From Bacteroidales bacterium (GTDB lineage: Bacteria; Bacteroidota; Bacteroidia; Bacteroidales; UBA7960), in contig JAAYLH010000092.1 of NCBI GenBank assembly GCA_012521995.1, forward strand, positions 1 through 64,000: a DNA stretch of 64,000 nucleotides, given 5' to 3'. Below the pieces are notes generated by a model. It did no database searches. It worked only from the letters and a program-made list of their open reading frames with translations, and was not told where the DNA came from. The stretch's first letter is position 1. Each line of letters starts with the position of its first letter. Made by a program: the position numbers and the translations under genes. Below are positions 9,640 to 19,880 of this stretch, in pieces.

Positions 9640-10270
9640 TTTTGAGGTCTGTAAATAACAAAGCTACAAAGAAATTGTACAAAATTAATTTTTAATTACT
9701 TAAGCGCAGCAAGGCCCAAATATTTGTAAAAGCCTGAATGTACTTTCCCTTCATTCCCAACACCTTGGGTTTATCAACAAGCAATTGTTAATAAATAGGG
9801 GGCCGCATGCTCGTTATTTTTAGTAAAAATATTTGCAATTTTCAAAATCAATTTTGCATAAAAACTTTCAACAGATTTACAAGGAAAAGGCAGGTGGATT
9901 TATAAATATCTCTCCACAATCTTTCAACAAAACAAGCCTGAAAAAAAGCTGTTCATAACCCAAAACTTATCACCATCCCTGGCTCCTAACAAGCTGTTAA
10001 TATCTTTACAATATCCTGATAATCCGTTCTTTTTTTAAGCCACCCCAGTTAATAAACTGTTAATTACCTTTAATAACAATCTTTATCAAGTAAATTTGCA
10101 TAATTTTATCAACTCCATCAACAGCCTAATTAACACATAATTTAATTTTAAAAAAGAATATTTATTATTATTGGTCGGAAAAGTTTTGAGGCTTTAAAAG
10201 GGGAAAAAATTAAATTTATTTGAATGTGATGGTGGGGGGGCAAATGAAGATTGGATTATAAAAAAAAAGT
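9640..10270. other. AT-rich intergenic region with many DnaA-box-like motifs (candidate oriC)
   Basis: Multiple TTATCAACA/TGTTAATAA-like 9-mers, A/T-rich tracts, no credible ORF. Confidence 0.4.
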
Positions 10271-10272
10271 CG

Positions 10273-10280
10273 TAAATTTG
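10273..10280 (+). promoter_or_regulatory. putative TAnnTTTG promoter element
   Basis: TAAATTTG ~110 nt upstream of response regulator. Confidence 0.35.
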
Positions 10281-10389
10281 ATAATTCTTTAAAATCAAGT
10301 TTTTTAAAATCTCAAAACAAGTTTTTACTGGCTTAAAGGTATTGCGTTTTAAGCAGTGACATTGTGTAATTTTTTTAAAAGAAAAGAAT

Positions 10390-11142
10390 ATGGCAAAAAT
10401 TAAAATTTTGGTTGTTGAAGACGAAAGTATTGTAGCCAAGGATATTCAGAACAGTCTGAAAAAACTGGGTTACCAGGTACCGACCACTGTGAACAGTGGA
10501 GAAAAAGCCATAGAGGAAATTGAGGACAATCGCCCTGACCTGGTGCTTATGGATATAATGCTTAAAGGCCAGATGACCGGTATTGATGCTGCCAATGTCA
10601 TTAAGGAGCGATTTGGAGTCCCGGTCATTTTCCTTACTGCTTATGCTGACGACAATACGCTGAGCAAGGCCAAAATCACTGAACCTTACGGGTATATCAT
10701 CAAGCCCTTTAAGGAAAAAGAACTGCAGACCACCATCGAGATGGCCATCTACAAGCACGAAAAAGATGAAGTCGTTAAGAAAGAGCGTGATCTGTATCAT
10801 TCCATCATCGAAAATAAAGAGTCGAAAGACAGCATCTTTGTCCGCGCCGACTATCGTTTGAACAAGATTAATTTCGACGATATTTTCTATGTGGAAGCCC
10901 TGAAAGATTACGTGGTGATCAACACCTCCGACAACAGCTATACCACCCATACCACCATGAAGGAAATGGTGCGCATCCTGCCCTCTAAGGATTTCGTGCG
11001 TATTCACCGTTCCTTTATCGTGAACCTCAGCAAGATTTTCTCCATCAAGTATCCCGACCTGGTGATTGAAGGCAAAATGAAGGTGCTCCCCATTGGTGGC
11101 CTTTACCGCAAAGAACTTTACAGCCGTTTGAACCTGATTTAG
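10390..11142 (+). CDS. LytTR-family DNA-binding response regulator
   Basis: Receiver domain (VVEDESIVAKDI, LVLMDIMLKG, KPF) and LytTR (FYVEALKDYVVINT, FVRIHRSFIVNLSKI). Confidence 0.9.
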   Translation: MAKIKILVVEDESIVAKDIQNSLKKLGYQVPTTVNSGEKAIEEIEDNRPDLVLMDIMLKGQMTGIDAANVIKERFGVPVIFLTAYADDNTLSKAKITEPYGYIIKPFKEKELQTTIEMAIYKHEKDEVVKKERDLYHSIIENKESKDSIFVRADYRLNKINFDDIFYVEALKDYVVINTSDNSYTTHTTMKEMVRILPSKDFVRIHRSFIVNLSKIFSIKYPDLVIEGKMKVLPIGGLYRKELYSRLNLI

Positions 11143-11162
11143 AGCGCTGTAAAACATATACG

Positions 11163-11200
11163 AAAGACGGTTTCCTTTTGAGGAGACCGTCTTTATTTTT
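11163..11200 (+). terminator. Rho-independent terminator
   Basis: AAAGACGGT...ACCGTCTTT followed by ATTTTT. Confidence 0.8.
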
Positions 11201-11346
11201 GCTCTCGGGCGCCTTCTTTTTAACCTCCCCTGCCTGGATACAATTCCTATTACATTTTTATAATTTATTTAAAATCAATGTATTATGATTTCACTGATAT
11301 TTTATGGTAAGGGTTTAAACTAGGAGTCAGATTCTTGTTAAGAATG

Positions 11347-11378
11347 AAAAAAAATCCCGCTGTCTGGCGGGATTTTTT
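11347..11378. terminator. Bidirectional terminator downstream of rnr
   Basis: AAAAAAAATCCCGC-TGTCTG-GCGGGATTTTTT. Confidence 0.8.
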
Positions 11379-11396
11379 AATTCAGAAAAGGGGAGG

Positions 11397-13544
11397 CTAT
11401 TCGACCATCTCCAAATCAATCTCCTTCTTCAGGAGGTCGGTTTTTTTGATCTTTACTCTTACGGGACTTCCCAGTTTATAAACCTTATGCTTGTTGTGGC
11501 CAATGACCTGGAAGTTATCTTCATCGAGGTAATAATAATCGTCGGCCAGGTCGCTCAAACGGACCATGCCTTCCACCTTATTTTCGGTGATTTCGACAAA
11601 GATGCCCCATTTACTGACACCTGAGATCAGTCCTTCAAATTCCTGCCCGATCTTATCGTCCATAAATTCAACCTGTTTAAGTTTAATGGAGTCGCGTTCA
11701 GCGTTTTGGGCTTTCTTTTCCATATCGGAGGACTGTACGCAGAGCTCTTCATAAAGCTCTTCCGGAGCACTGGGTTTTCCGTGCGCATAATCGAACAGAA
11801 GGCGATGGGCCATCATGTCGGGATAGCGACGGATGGGGGAGGTGAAGTGACTGTAAAAAGCAAAGGCAAGGCCGTAATGGCCAATGTTTTGGGTTGAATA
11901 TTCGGCTTTGGCCATTGAGCGGATGGCCAGGGTTTCAATAAGGTTTTCCTCCCCTTTTCCCTGGGCGTCTTCCAGTAATTGATTGAAGGAAGAGGAGATG
12001 TTTTTGCGGGTATCAATTCTGAGTTTATACCCCAGCTTGGCCACAAATTCTGAAAGGGTACTTAGTTTTTCAAGGTTTGGTACATCGTGGATACGATAAA
12101 CAAAGGTCTTTGGTTTTGCCTTCCCTTTGGTTTTACCAATGTGTTCGGCCACCGTGCGGTTGGCCAGAAGCATGAATTCTTCGATCAGATGGTTGGCTTC
12201 TTTCTGTACTTTAAAATATACTTCAAGGGGTTTGCCTTTTTCATCGAGCTTAAATTTCACTTCTTCCTTGTCGAAACTAATGGCGCCTTCTTTCATTCGG
12301 CGGCTTCTGAATATTTGAGCCAAATCATTGAGGGTCAATATGGCCTCGCTCAAGGGGCCTTTGCCTTCTTCGATAATTTGCTGTGCCTCTTCATAGCTGA
12401 ACCTCTTGTCGGAATTGATGATGGTTTTGACAAGCCTGTATTTCAAAATTTTTCCCTTTTCATTGATATTGAAGATCACCGAGAAGCAGAGCTTATCGGT
12501 ATTGGGGTTTAATGAACACAGGTTGTTTGAGAGGTTTTCAGGGAGCATTGGGATAGTACGGTCGACCAGGTAAATACTGGTGGCACGGTTGATGGCTTCC
12601 TTGTCGACAATGCTTCCTTGTTTAACATAGTGGGTCACATCAGCAATGTGGACGCCTATCTCATACAGGTTTTCGTCCAGTTTTTTGTAAGAAAGCGCAT
12701 CATCAAGGTCCTTTGCATCAAAGGGGTCGATTGTAAAGGTGAGGGTGTTGCGGAAATCCTCGCGTCGTGCAATTTCTTCCTCGGAGATATAGCCGGGTAT
12801 TTTTTCGGCTGCTTTTTCCACTTCGGGTTCAAAGCGTGCAGGCAAGCCGTACTGGGCCAGGATTGCGTGCATTTCCACCTCGTTGTCGCCCGGTTCGCCT
12901 AATACTTCTATGATTTTCCCGAAAGGGTTTTTAGCCGGATGGGCCCATTCGGTAATCTCGGCTATGACTTTCTGGCCATCTTTAGCACCATTAAGGTTTT
13001 CAAGCGGAATGAAAATATCAACGGGCATGTTTCTGCTGTCGGGCACCAGGAAAGCGTACTTGGGGCTGAGCTGAAGGATACCCACCCAGGTCTTGTTGGG
13101 ACGTTCGATGACTTCAATGATCTCGCCCTCGGTTTTACGGTCTTTTCTTTTGGGAAACAGCCGCACTTTTACAAGGTCATCGTGCAGGGCATAACCCGTG
13201 TTGTTGGAGGCAATATACACATCCTCAAGCAATTCCTTGGTAATGATATACGCCTTTCCTGTTTGTTTCATATCGACGCGGCCCGAAATAAATGGCCCTA
13301 TCTTTTTCTGTTTTTCTGCATAAAGTGGGTTGAGTTTAAACTTGCCCTTATAGGCCTCGAGTAAAATGTTTTCCTTTGCCAGGGCATACAACACCCCTGA
13401 AATGAACTTCCGGTTTTCCTGCCCCAGGGGGCCCAGGGCCTTAGCTACTTGTTTATAGTTGTAGAGGGCTTCGCGATGCTTATTAAAAAGATTCTCGATT
13501 TCTTCCCTCAGTTCAGTTTTAATGTTTTCTTTCTTTTTTGCCAT
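11397..13544 (-). CDS. rnr: ribonuclease R
   Basis: RNB motif FTIDPFDAKDLDDALSYK, IHIADVTHYV-like, C-terminal S1 domain, 715 aa. Confidence 0.92.
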   Translation of the reverse strand: MAKKKENIKTELREEIENLFNKHREALYNYKQVAKALGPLGQENRKFISGVLYALAKENILLEAYKGKFKLNPLYAEKQKKIGPFISGRVDMKQTGKAYIITKELLEDVYIASNNTGYALHDDLVKVRLFPKRKDRKTEGEIIEVIERPNKTWVGILQLSPKYAFLVPDSRNMPVDIFIPLENLNGAKDGQKVIAEITEWAHPAKNPFGKIIEVLGEPGDNEVEMHAILAQYGLPARFEPEVEKAAEKIPGYISEEEIARREDFRNTLTFTIDPFDAKDLDDALSYKKLDENLYEIGVHIADVTHYVKQGSIVDKEAINRATSIYLVDRTIPMLPENLSNNLCSLNPNTDKLCFSVIFNINEKGKILKYRLVKTIINSDKRFSYEEAQQIIEEGKGPLSEAILTLNDLAQIFRSRRMKEGAISFDKEEVKFKLDEKGKPLEVYFKVQKEANHLIEEFMLLANRTVAEHIGKTKGKAKPKTFVYRIHDVPNLEKLSTLSEFVAKLGYKLRIDTRKNISSSFNQLLEDAQGKGEENLIETLAIRSMAKAEYSTQNIGHYGLAFAFYSHFTSPIRRYPDMMAHRLLFDYAHGKPSAPEELYEELCVQSSDMEKKAQNAERDSIKLKQVEFMDDKIGQEFEGLISGVSKWGIFVEITENKVEGMVRLSDLADDYYYLDEDNFQVIGHNKHKVYKLGSPVRVKIKKTDLLKKEIDLEMVE

Positions 13545-13680
13545 ATCATTAATTAAATCAATGCGTTAATATTTAAAGACCGTTTAAGTCAATAACTTTG
13601 CAATTTAAGGTTTTTTTGCGGAGGAAAGGCTTTGTTTTTTGTAAATTTATGGTTGATTTAATTAGAATAAAGGAATAAAT

Positions 13681-16600
13681 ATGGCAGGTAATTTCGAAAT
13701 ATTGCTTGAAAAGCTCGATGCATTCATCAGGCGGTATTACCTTAATTTGCTTATTAAGGGGGGATTACTGTTCGGAGCAGGGTTTCTGTTGCTGTTCCTG
13801 GTCTTTGCTCTGTTTGAACATTTCGGGTATTTTGGCAGCCTGATTCGGAGCATTCTTTTTTATGGATTCCTGGCCTTTAATTTGTTTGTGTTTATTCGCT
13901 ATGTGTTAAGGCCGCTGGCAGGTTTTATGCGGATTGGCAAAAGGCTTGAAGCCCCTGAAGCCGCAAGGATCGTTGGGAATCACTTTAAGGATGAGATACG
14001 CGACAAAATTACCAATGCCCTTGAATTGCGCCATTTCCTGGACCAAAATCCTGAAGGAAAAGAGCTGATCATGGCGGGGATTGATCAGAAGTCAGGTTTT
14101 GCCCTTCAGGTGCCTTTTCTGAGGGCCATTGATTTTAAGGCCAACACCAAATACCTTCCGTATTTCCTGATCCCGCTTGTAATTTTCATAGGCTTTATAT
14201 TGGTGAAGCCTGGATTCCTGTTTGAGCCTGCCCGCAGGATTGCGCAGTACGAAATGCAGTTTGAAAAACCTGCTCCCTTTTCCTTTAAGATTGAAAATTC
14301 CTTACAGGGTTTTCAGGGAGAAAACATTACCCTGCAAGCGCGGAGCCAGGGTTCGCTGCTCCCGGCGAATGCATCTGTTCGCTATGGGGGAGGAGAGTTC
14401 CTTATGCAGGCTGACGGGAAAGGCTTGTTTACACACCCCTTGCGTAATATACAAGAATCCTTTGAATTCTTTATTGAGTCGCAGGGTTTCACCTTTGGGC
14501 CTTATCAGCTGGAAGTGAGGAAAAAGCCTGCCTTTAGTCATTTTACGGTTAAAATTGTCAACCCCTCCTATACTGGCTTGGGTTCCCAGGAATTCAGCAA
14601 TGTTGGGGATTTAATGGTTGCTGAAGGTGCAAGGCTTCTCTGGGAGTTTTATACCCGTGGAAGCGGCTCCGTGGTTTTTAAGCTGGAGGAAGAAGAAAAA
14701 GTGGTGGAAGAATTGAGACCGGGGGTTTTCCAGGTCGATCACCGTGCCGGGAAATCATTCTCTTATGAGGTATTTGCCTGGAATGAAGAGATAGGTAAGG
14801 GTGACTCACTGGCTTATTTTGTTCAGGTGAAGCCCGATGCCTGGCCTCAAATCCAGATAGAAGAACAGCAGGATTCGGTATTGATGTCCCACCTGTTTTT
14901 CCGGGGGCTTATCCAGGATGATTATGGTTTTAGCGGGCTTGAGTTCAGGTACAGGCTGGTGGAGGAAAGAGACAGGAACCCGGAACAAGAAGGCGAATTC
15001 ATTGCCGAAAAGTTGGCATATGACCCTGTCAGTTTAAACCAGACCTTCTACCATCATTTTGATTTGAATTCGGTGTACGTCAATCCGGGTGAGACGGTCG
15101 AATATTTCTTCATTGTATTTGATAATGATGGGGTTAATGGGGCAAAGTCAAGCCGAAGCCGCTTGTTTTCCTTTTACGTTCCCAATGAGGAAGAATTGCT
15201 TGCACAAAGCAGGGAAAATAATGAACAATTTAAGGGAGAAATGAATACCGGGATTTCGGGGGTGAAGGAATCGAGACGTGAAATTGAAGAAATCAGGCGT
15301 CAAATGCTTGAAACAGAACGATTTAACTGGGAACAAAGGGAAGCCTTAGATCAATTGTTGAAGAAACAGGAGGAGATTCAGGAAAACTTTAAACAACTTA
15401 AAGAAACCCGGGAAAAGAATGAAGTGCGAGATGAGCAGTTTATGGATACTTCTGAACGGATCAAGGAAAAGCAGGAAGAACTCGCCCGGCTTTATGAGGA
15501 AGTATTGTCGGATGAGTTGAAAGAACTGATGGAAAAAATCAGGCAGGAACTGGACAGCCTGAACCGTGAGCAGGTATATCAAATGCTCGATCAGATGGAA
15601 TTTGAAATGGGGCAGTTGGAAAACCAGATGGACCGTGCCCTTGAATTTTTCAAGCAACTTGAACTGGAACGTCTGCTTGATCGCAGCTTAAGCAAGCTTG
15701 AAGAGATAAAAAAAGAACAGGACAAGCAAATTGAGAATTCCGCATCAGGTAATCTTGACGATGATCAAATTACTGAAAACCAGAAGGATATTAACGAAGA
15801 AATGCAAAATCTTTCTGAAATGATGGAGGAATTCAGGGAGAAAAATAAACAGCTGAATCGGCCTCATGATGTGGAAGATACAGGTGGATTGGAACAATCA
15901 ATACAGGATGAATTAGGCGATGCCTTAGAGCAGATGGAACAGGGGCATATGCAACGTTCGGTAGGCAATCAGAAGAGCGGAAGGCAGCAAATGGAACAGT
16001 TGAGCATGAGCCTTCAGCAAATGCAGCAAAGGATGAATGAAGAACAGCTTGCAGAAGATGTCCGTGCCCTGAGAACAATCCTTGAAAACCTGTTGAAATC
16101 CAGTTTTTCACAAGAAGAATTATTGCTTGAAGTCCGTAATGTAAACGTGAATGACCCCCGCTTCGTGGAGATGATCCAGGAACAACGCAAGATCCAGGAA
16201 GATCTTAAAATGGTAGAGGATTCACTGGTGGCTCTGGGAAAGAGACAATTGCAGATAGGCGCCTTTGTAAACCGTGAAATTGGTGAGATCAATATGAACC
16301 TCGCCCAAGGAATGGAAGACCTTGTGAACCGTCGAAGATATCAGGGTGCAAGCCGTCAACAATTCGTGATGACACATATAAATAATTTGGCCCTGCTGCT
16401 GAATGAAAGTCTTCAGAATATGCAAATGCAGATGGGTATGAATGGTTCAGGAGATCCGCAAAGTGGAGGGCAAATGCCTGCTGATTTTCCCGGGATGCGG
16501 CAAATGCAGGAACAACTAAATCAAATGCTTGAGCAAATGCAGCAAGGGCACCAACCCATGCCGGGCCAAAGCGGGCAGCCTATGTCGGTAAGCGAGCAAC

Positions 16601-17007
16601 TTGCCCGGATGGCTGCCGAACAGGAGGCTATCAGGAATCAATTGCGGGGCTTGTCTGAGGAATTGAAAAGGGCAGGGGAGGACGGTAGGGCCTTGGACCA
16701 ATTGCAGCGTGATATGGAACGTACAGAGCTCGATATTGTGACAAGGAACATTAGCAGGCAAACCATTCAACGTCAACAAAGGATCCTTACCCGCCTGCTT
16801 GAACATGAGCGCGCTCAACTTCAGCGAGAACAGGAGGAACGCCGGGAGGGCACCACAGCAAAAAATTATGAAATAAGTAACCCTGCCGACGTTTTTGAGT
16901 ATAATAGGATAAGAAACCGTGAGTTGGAAATGCTCAGGAGCCTGCCTCCGGGGCTGAAACCTTTCTACCGGTCGCTTGTAGAAACCTATTTCCTTAACGT
17001 TGAATGA
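13681..17007 (+). CDS. DUF4175 family membrane protein with long coiled coil
   Basis: Two N-terminal TM segments, E/Q/M-rich coiled coil, 1108 aa. Confidence 0.75.
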   Translation: MAGNFEILLEKLDAFIRRYYLNLLIKGGLLFGAGFLLLFLVFALFEHFGYFGSLIRSILFYGFLAFNLFVFIRYVLRPLAGFMRIGKRLEAPEAARIVGNHFKDEIRDKITNALELRHFLDQNPEGKELIMAGIDQKSGFALQVPFLRAIDFKANTKYLPYFLIPLVIFIGFILVKPGFLFEPARRIAQYEMQFEKPAPFSFKIENSLQGFQGENITLQARSQGSLLPANASVRYGGGEFLMQADGKGLFTHPLRNIQESFEFFIESQGFTFGPYQLEVRKKPAFSHFTVKIVNPSYTGLGSQEFSNVGDLMVAEGARLLWEFYTRGSGSVVFKLEEEEKVVEELRPGVFQVDHRAGKSFSYEVFAWNEEIGKGDSLAYFVQVKPDAWPQIQIEEQQDSVLMSHLFFRGLIQDDYGFSGLEFRYRLVEERDRNPEQEGEFIAEKLAYDPVSLNQTFYHHFDLNSVYVNPGETVEYFFIVFDNDGVNGAKSSRSRLFSFYVPNEEELLAQSRENNEQFKGEMNTGISGVKESRREIEEIRRQMLETERFNWEQREALDQLLKKQEEIQENFKQLKETREKNEVRDEQFMDTSERIKEKQEELARLYEEVLSDELKELMEKIRQELDSLNREQVYQMLDQMEFEMGQLENQMDRALEFFKQLELERLLDRSLSKLEEIKKEQDKQIENSASGNLDDDQITENQKDINEEMQNLSEMMEEFREKNKQLNRPHDVEDTGGLEQSIQDELGDALEQMEQGHMQRSVGNQKSGRQQMEQLSMSLQQMQQRMNEEQLAEDVRALRTILENLLKSSFSQEELLLEVRNVNVNDPRFVEMIQEQRKIQEDLKMVEDSLVALGKRQLQIGAFVNREIGEINMNLAQGMEDLVNRRRYQGASRQQFVMTHINNLALLLNESLQNMQMQMGMNGSGDPQSGGQMPADFPGMRQMQEQLNQMLEQMQQGHQPMPGQSGQPMSVSEQLARMAAEQEAIRNQLRGLSEELKRAGEDGRALDQLQRDMERTELDIVTRNISRQTIQRQQRILTRLLEHERAQLQREQEERREGTTAKNYEISNPADVFEYNRIRNRELEMLRSLPPGLKPFYRSLVETYFLNVE

Positions 17008-17509
17008 CATCAGCATGGTAGAACTTGAGAAACACCTGCGCCTAAAAGCCCGTAAAGAAGAGATTCACAAACTGGAAGCTTTCGTTGAAAAGGTATGTGA
17101 CCAGTTTAACATTTACCATTCTTATTTTGGTAACATCCTTTTCTCTGTCTCAGAAGCTTTTGAGTTTGCTATTAGCGAGAAAGGTGATAGGCTTAAATAT
17201 ATAGATGTATACTTTGAGTCAAGACCTCATGGATTGGTTTTCAAGGTTTCCCTGTCCGACCGTTTCTTAGAAATAGCGGCTCTGTTTCAGGACGATGTAG
17301 ATAAAGCCCTGGAAGCGGAAGAAATCTCTGATTCGGAACGGAGCATGGTCATGATCCGTATGCTCAGCGATGAAGTGAATTTTGACGCCAAGACTGAACT
17401 TATGGAAATGGTGTTCTATATCACCAGCATCAATCAGCATTTGACACGTGAACGGATACGGCTGCTGGATGAATATTTCGAAAAAATCAACATCAAAAAA
17501 CCTGCCTGA
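17000..17509 (+). CDS. RsbW-like (HATPase_c_2) ATP-binding protein
   Basis: LRLKARKEEIHKLEAFVEKVCDQFNI...LFSVSEAFEFAISEKGD, anti-sigma-kinase-like N-box; overlaps preceding stop. Confidence 0.6.
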   Translation: MNDISMVELEKHLRLKARKEEIHKLEAFVEKVCDQFNIYHSYFGNILFSVSEAFEFAISEKGDRLKYIDVYFESRPHGLVFKVSLSDRFLEIAALFQDDVDKALEAEEISDSERSMVMIRMLSDEVNFDAKTELMEMVFYITSINQHLTRERIRLLDEYFEKINIKKPA

Positions 17510-17941
17510 TTGAAAGCCACAGGCCACATTGATTTCTTTTTTGAGGAGGTAATTATTCCCGGGTTTTCCAGAAAGAAGGCCCGGGAATGGATTATGAATA
17601 CAATAAAGGAAGAGGGGGGATGTCTGGGTGATATCACTTTTGTGTTCTGTAATGACGATTATTTGCTTAGACTCAACCTTGAATACCTGGAGCACGATAC
17701 TTTGACCGACATCATTACTTTTGACTATTGCGAAGATAAGGGGAATATATCGGGCGATATATTCATCAGCATTGAACGGGTTAGGGAAAATGCCTCAGGA
17801 TTGAACCTTTCATTTGCTGAGGAGTTAAACAGAGTCATGATTCATGGTGTTTTGCATTTGCTTGGCTATAAGGACAAGAGACCTGACGATGAAATGCTTA
17901 TGCGCCAAAAAGAGAATTATTACTTAACTTTACAGGCTTAA
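17510..17941 (+). CDS. ybeY: endoribonuclease YbeY (TTG start)
   Basis: LNLEYLEHDTLTDIITFDYCE, GDIFISIERVREN, MIHGVLHLLGYKDK. Confidence 0.88.
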   Translation: MKATGHIDFFFEEVIIPGFSRKKAREWIMNTIKEEGGCLGDITFVFCNDDYLLRLNLEYLEHDTLTDIITFDYCEDKGNISGDIFISIERVRENASGLNLSFAEELNRVMIHGVLHLLGYKDKRPDDEMLMRQKENYYLTLQA

Positions 17942-17955
17942 TTTTTCTGTAATAA

Positions 17956-19833
17956 ATGTTTGAACACTACGATATTATTGTGGTGGGCGGAGGTCATGCA
18001 GGTGCTGAAGCTGCTGCTGCAGGAGCCCGTATGGGATCCAAAGTCCTTCTGATCACCATGAACCTGGCAGCCATTGCCCAGATGTCATGCAATCCGGCTA
18101 TGGGAGGCATTGCCAAGGGGCAAATCGTTCGCGAGATCGATGCCTTGGGCGGATTTTCGGGTATTGTCACCGATCATACGATGGTGCAATTTCGTATGCT
18201 GAACCGAAGCAAGGGCCCTGCCATGTGGAGTCCTCGTGCCCAGAGCGATCGTATTCTTTTCTCGCAGAAGTGGCGTGAGATGCTTGAACAAATCCCCAAC
18301 CTGCATTTTTGGCAGGATATGGTTACGGAAATCATTGTGAATAAAGGAAAAGCCATAGGGGTGCAGACGGGCTTTGGCGGAGCGATATATTCGAAAACCG
18401 TGATCATTACCAGCGGGACTTTCCTGAATGGGAAGATTCATATTGGGCGAAAAAACTTTAGTGGGGGCCGGCTTGGTGATGCCAATGCTACGGGGCTTAC
18501 TGAAAACCTGAAGAGCTTTGGTATTGAGAGCGAGCGTTTGAAAACGGGTACGCCTGTTCGGGTAGATGGCCGCAGCATTGATTTCTCGAAAATGGTAGAA
18601 CAAAAGGGCGATGAAAGCCCCGGACGTTTTTCCTTTCTTGAGACTCCAACATTAAAGAGGCAACTCAGCTGTTACCTTACCTATACCAGCGATGAGGTGC
18701 ACGACATTTTGCGCACTGGATTTGATTTCTCGCCTATGTTTGCAGGCAGAATTCAGGGTACCGGCCCACGCTATTGCCCCTCTATTGAAGATAAAATTGA
18801 CCGTTTCTCGGATAAAGAAAGGCATCAGTTGTTCATTGAGCCCGAAGGCTGGACCAGCAACGAATTTTATGTGAACGGGTTTTCTTCAAGCCTTCCCGAG
18901 GAAGTGCAGTTTAAAGCCCTGAAAAAAATTGAAGGATTTGAGAACGCACGCATTCTCAAACCCGGTTACGCTATCGAATACGACTATTTTCCTCCCACCC
19001 AGTTGCAGTTTTCTCTTGAGTCTAGACTTGTTGAGAACCTGTTTTTTGCCGGACAGGTGAACGGTACCACGGGTTATGAAGAGGCGGCAGGCCAAGGTTT
19101 GATTGCAGGTATAAATGCCTGTAAAAAGATCCAAAGCCAAAATCCCTTTATCCTGAAGCGTTCAGAGGCTTATATTGGTGTGTTAATTGACGATCTGGTG
19201 ACCAAAGGCACCAACGAACCCTACCGAATGTTTACCAGCCGCGCAGAATTTCGTATTCTGCTCAGGCAGGATAATGCAGATCAGCGTTTGACACCTAAGG
19301 GGATAGAATTGGGACTGGCAGAACCGGAACGCCTCGAGCGTCTTACAAAAAAGGAATCGATCATAGCCGATATTTCTTCCTTTATGGAAAAGGAGAACAC
19401 TTCGCCCGATGCCATCAATGGGTATCTTGAATCGGTCTCATCAGCCCCCATAAAAACACCTCAGCGGCTGGGTAATGTGTTGTTAAGGCCTCAGGTGTCT
19501 TTGGTTGGCCTGATGAATGCAGACCCTAAGTTGGGTGGCTATATTTACCAGTTTTCCGGGGAGCCCGTTTTTGAAGAAACCCTTGAGTCAGTAGAGATCC
19601 AGATTAAATACGCAGGCTATCTGGAGAAAGAAAAAGATATCGCTGAAAAGATTACCCGACTGGAGGATATCCGTCTGAGTGACGATATCAATTATATGGA
19701 GTTTAAAGCACTGAGTATGGAAGCCAGGGAAAAACTTCAAAAGATCAAACCTCAGAACATTGGGCAGGCAAGTCGAATCAGTGGCATTACACCAGCCGAT
19801 GTTTCTGTTCTGCTGGTGCACCTGGGTAGATAA
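17956..19833 (+). CDS. mnmG: tRNA uridine-5-carboxymethylaminomethyl(34) synthesis protein MnmG (GidA)
   Basis: IIVVGGGHAGAEAAAAGARMG, SCNPAMGGIAKGQIVREIDALGG, GTGPRYCPSIEDK. Confidence 0.97.
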   Translation: MFEHYDIIVVGGGHAGAEAAAAGARMGSKVLLITMNLAAIAQMSCNPAMGGIAKGQIVREIDALGGFSGIVTDHTMVQFRMLNRSKGPAMWSPRAQSDRILFSQKWREMLEQIPNLHFWQDMVTEIIVNKGKAIGVQTGFGGAIYSKTVIITSGTFLNGKIHIGRKNFSGGRLGDANATGLTENLKSFGIESERLKTGTPVRVDGRSIDFSKMVEQKGDESPGRFSFLETPTLKRQLSCYLTYTSDEVHDILRTGFDFSPMFAGRIQGTGPRYCPSIEDKIDRFSDKERHQLFIEPEGWTSNEFYVNGFSSSLPEEVQFKALKKIEGFENARILKPGYAIEYDYFPPTQLQFSLESRLVENLFFAGQVNGTTGYEEAAGQGLIAGINACKKIQSQNPFILKRSEAYIGVLIDDLVTKGTNEPYRMFTSRAEFRILLRQDNADQRLTPKGIELGLAEPERLERLTKKESIIADISSFMEKENTSPDAINGYLESVSSAPIKTPQRLGNVLLRPQVSLVGLMNADPKLGGYIYQFSGEPVFEETLESVEIQIKYAGYLEKEKDIAEKITRLEDIRLSDDINYMEFKALSMEAREKLQKIKPQNIGQASRISGITPADVSVLLVHLGR

Positions 19834-19834
19834 T

Positions 19835-19850
19835 TGTTTCACGTGGAACA
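19835..19850. promoter_or_regulatory. parS: parS-like site (one mismatch to palindrome)
   Basis: TGTTTCACGTGGAACA. Confidence 0.85.
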
Positions 19851-19880
19851 ATTATTTTGATGGAATTATAAAAGAATAAA

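Noticed and set aside
10375-11157. 260-aa minus-strand ORF spanning the whole response regulator
   Set aside because: Mirrors the sense LytTR gene almost exactly; the sense product has clear receiver and LytTR motifs.
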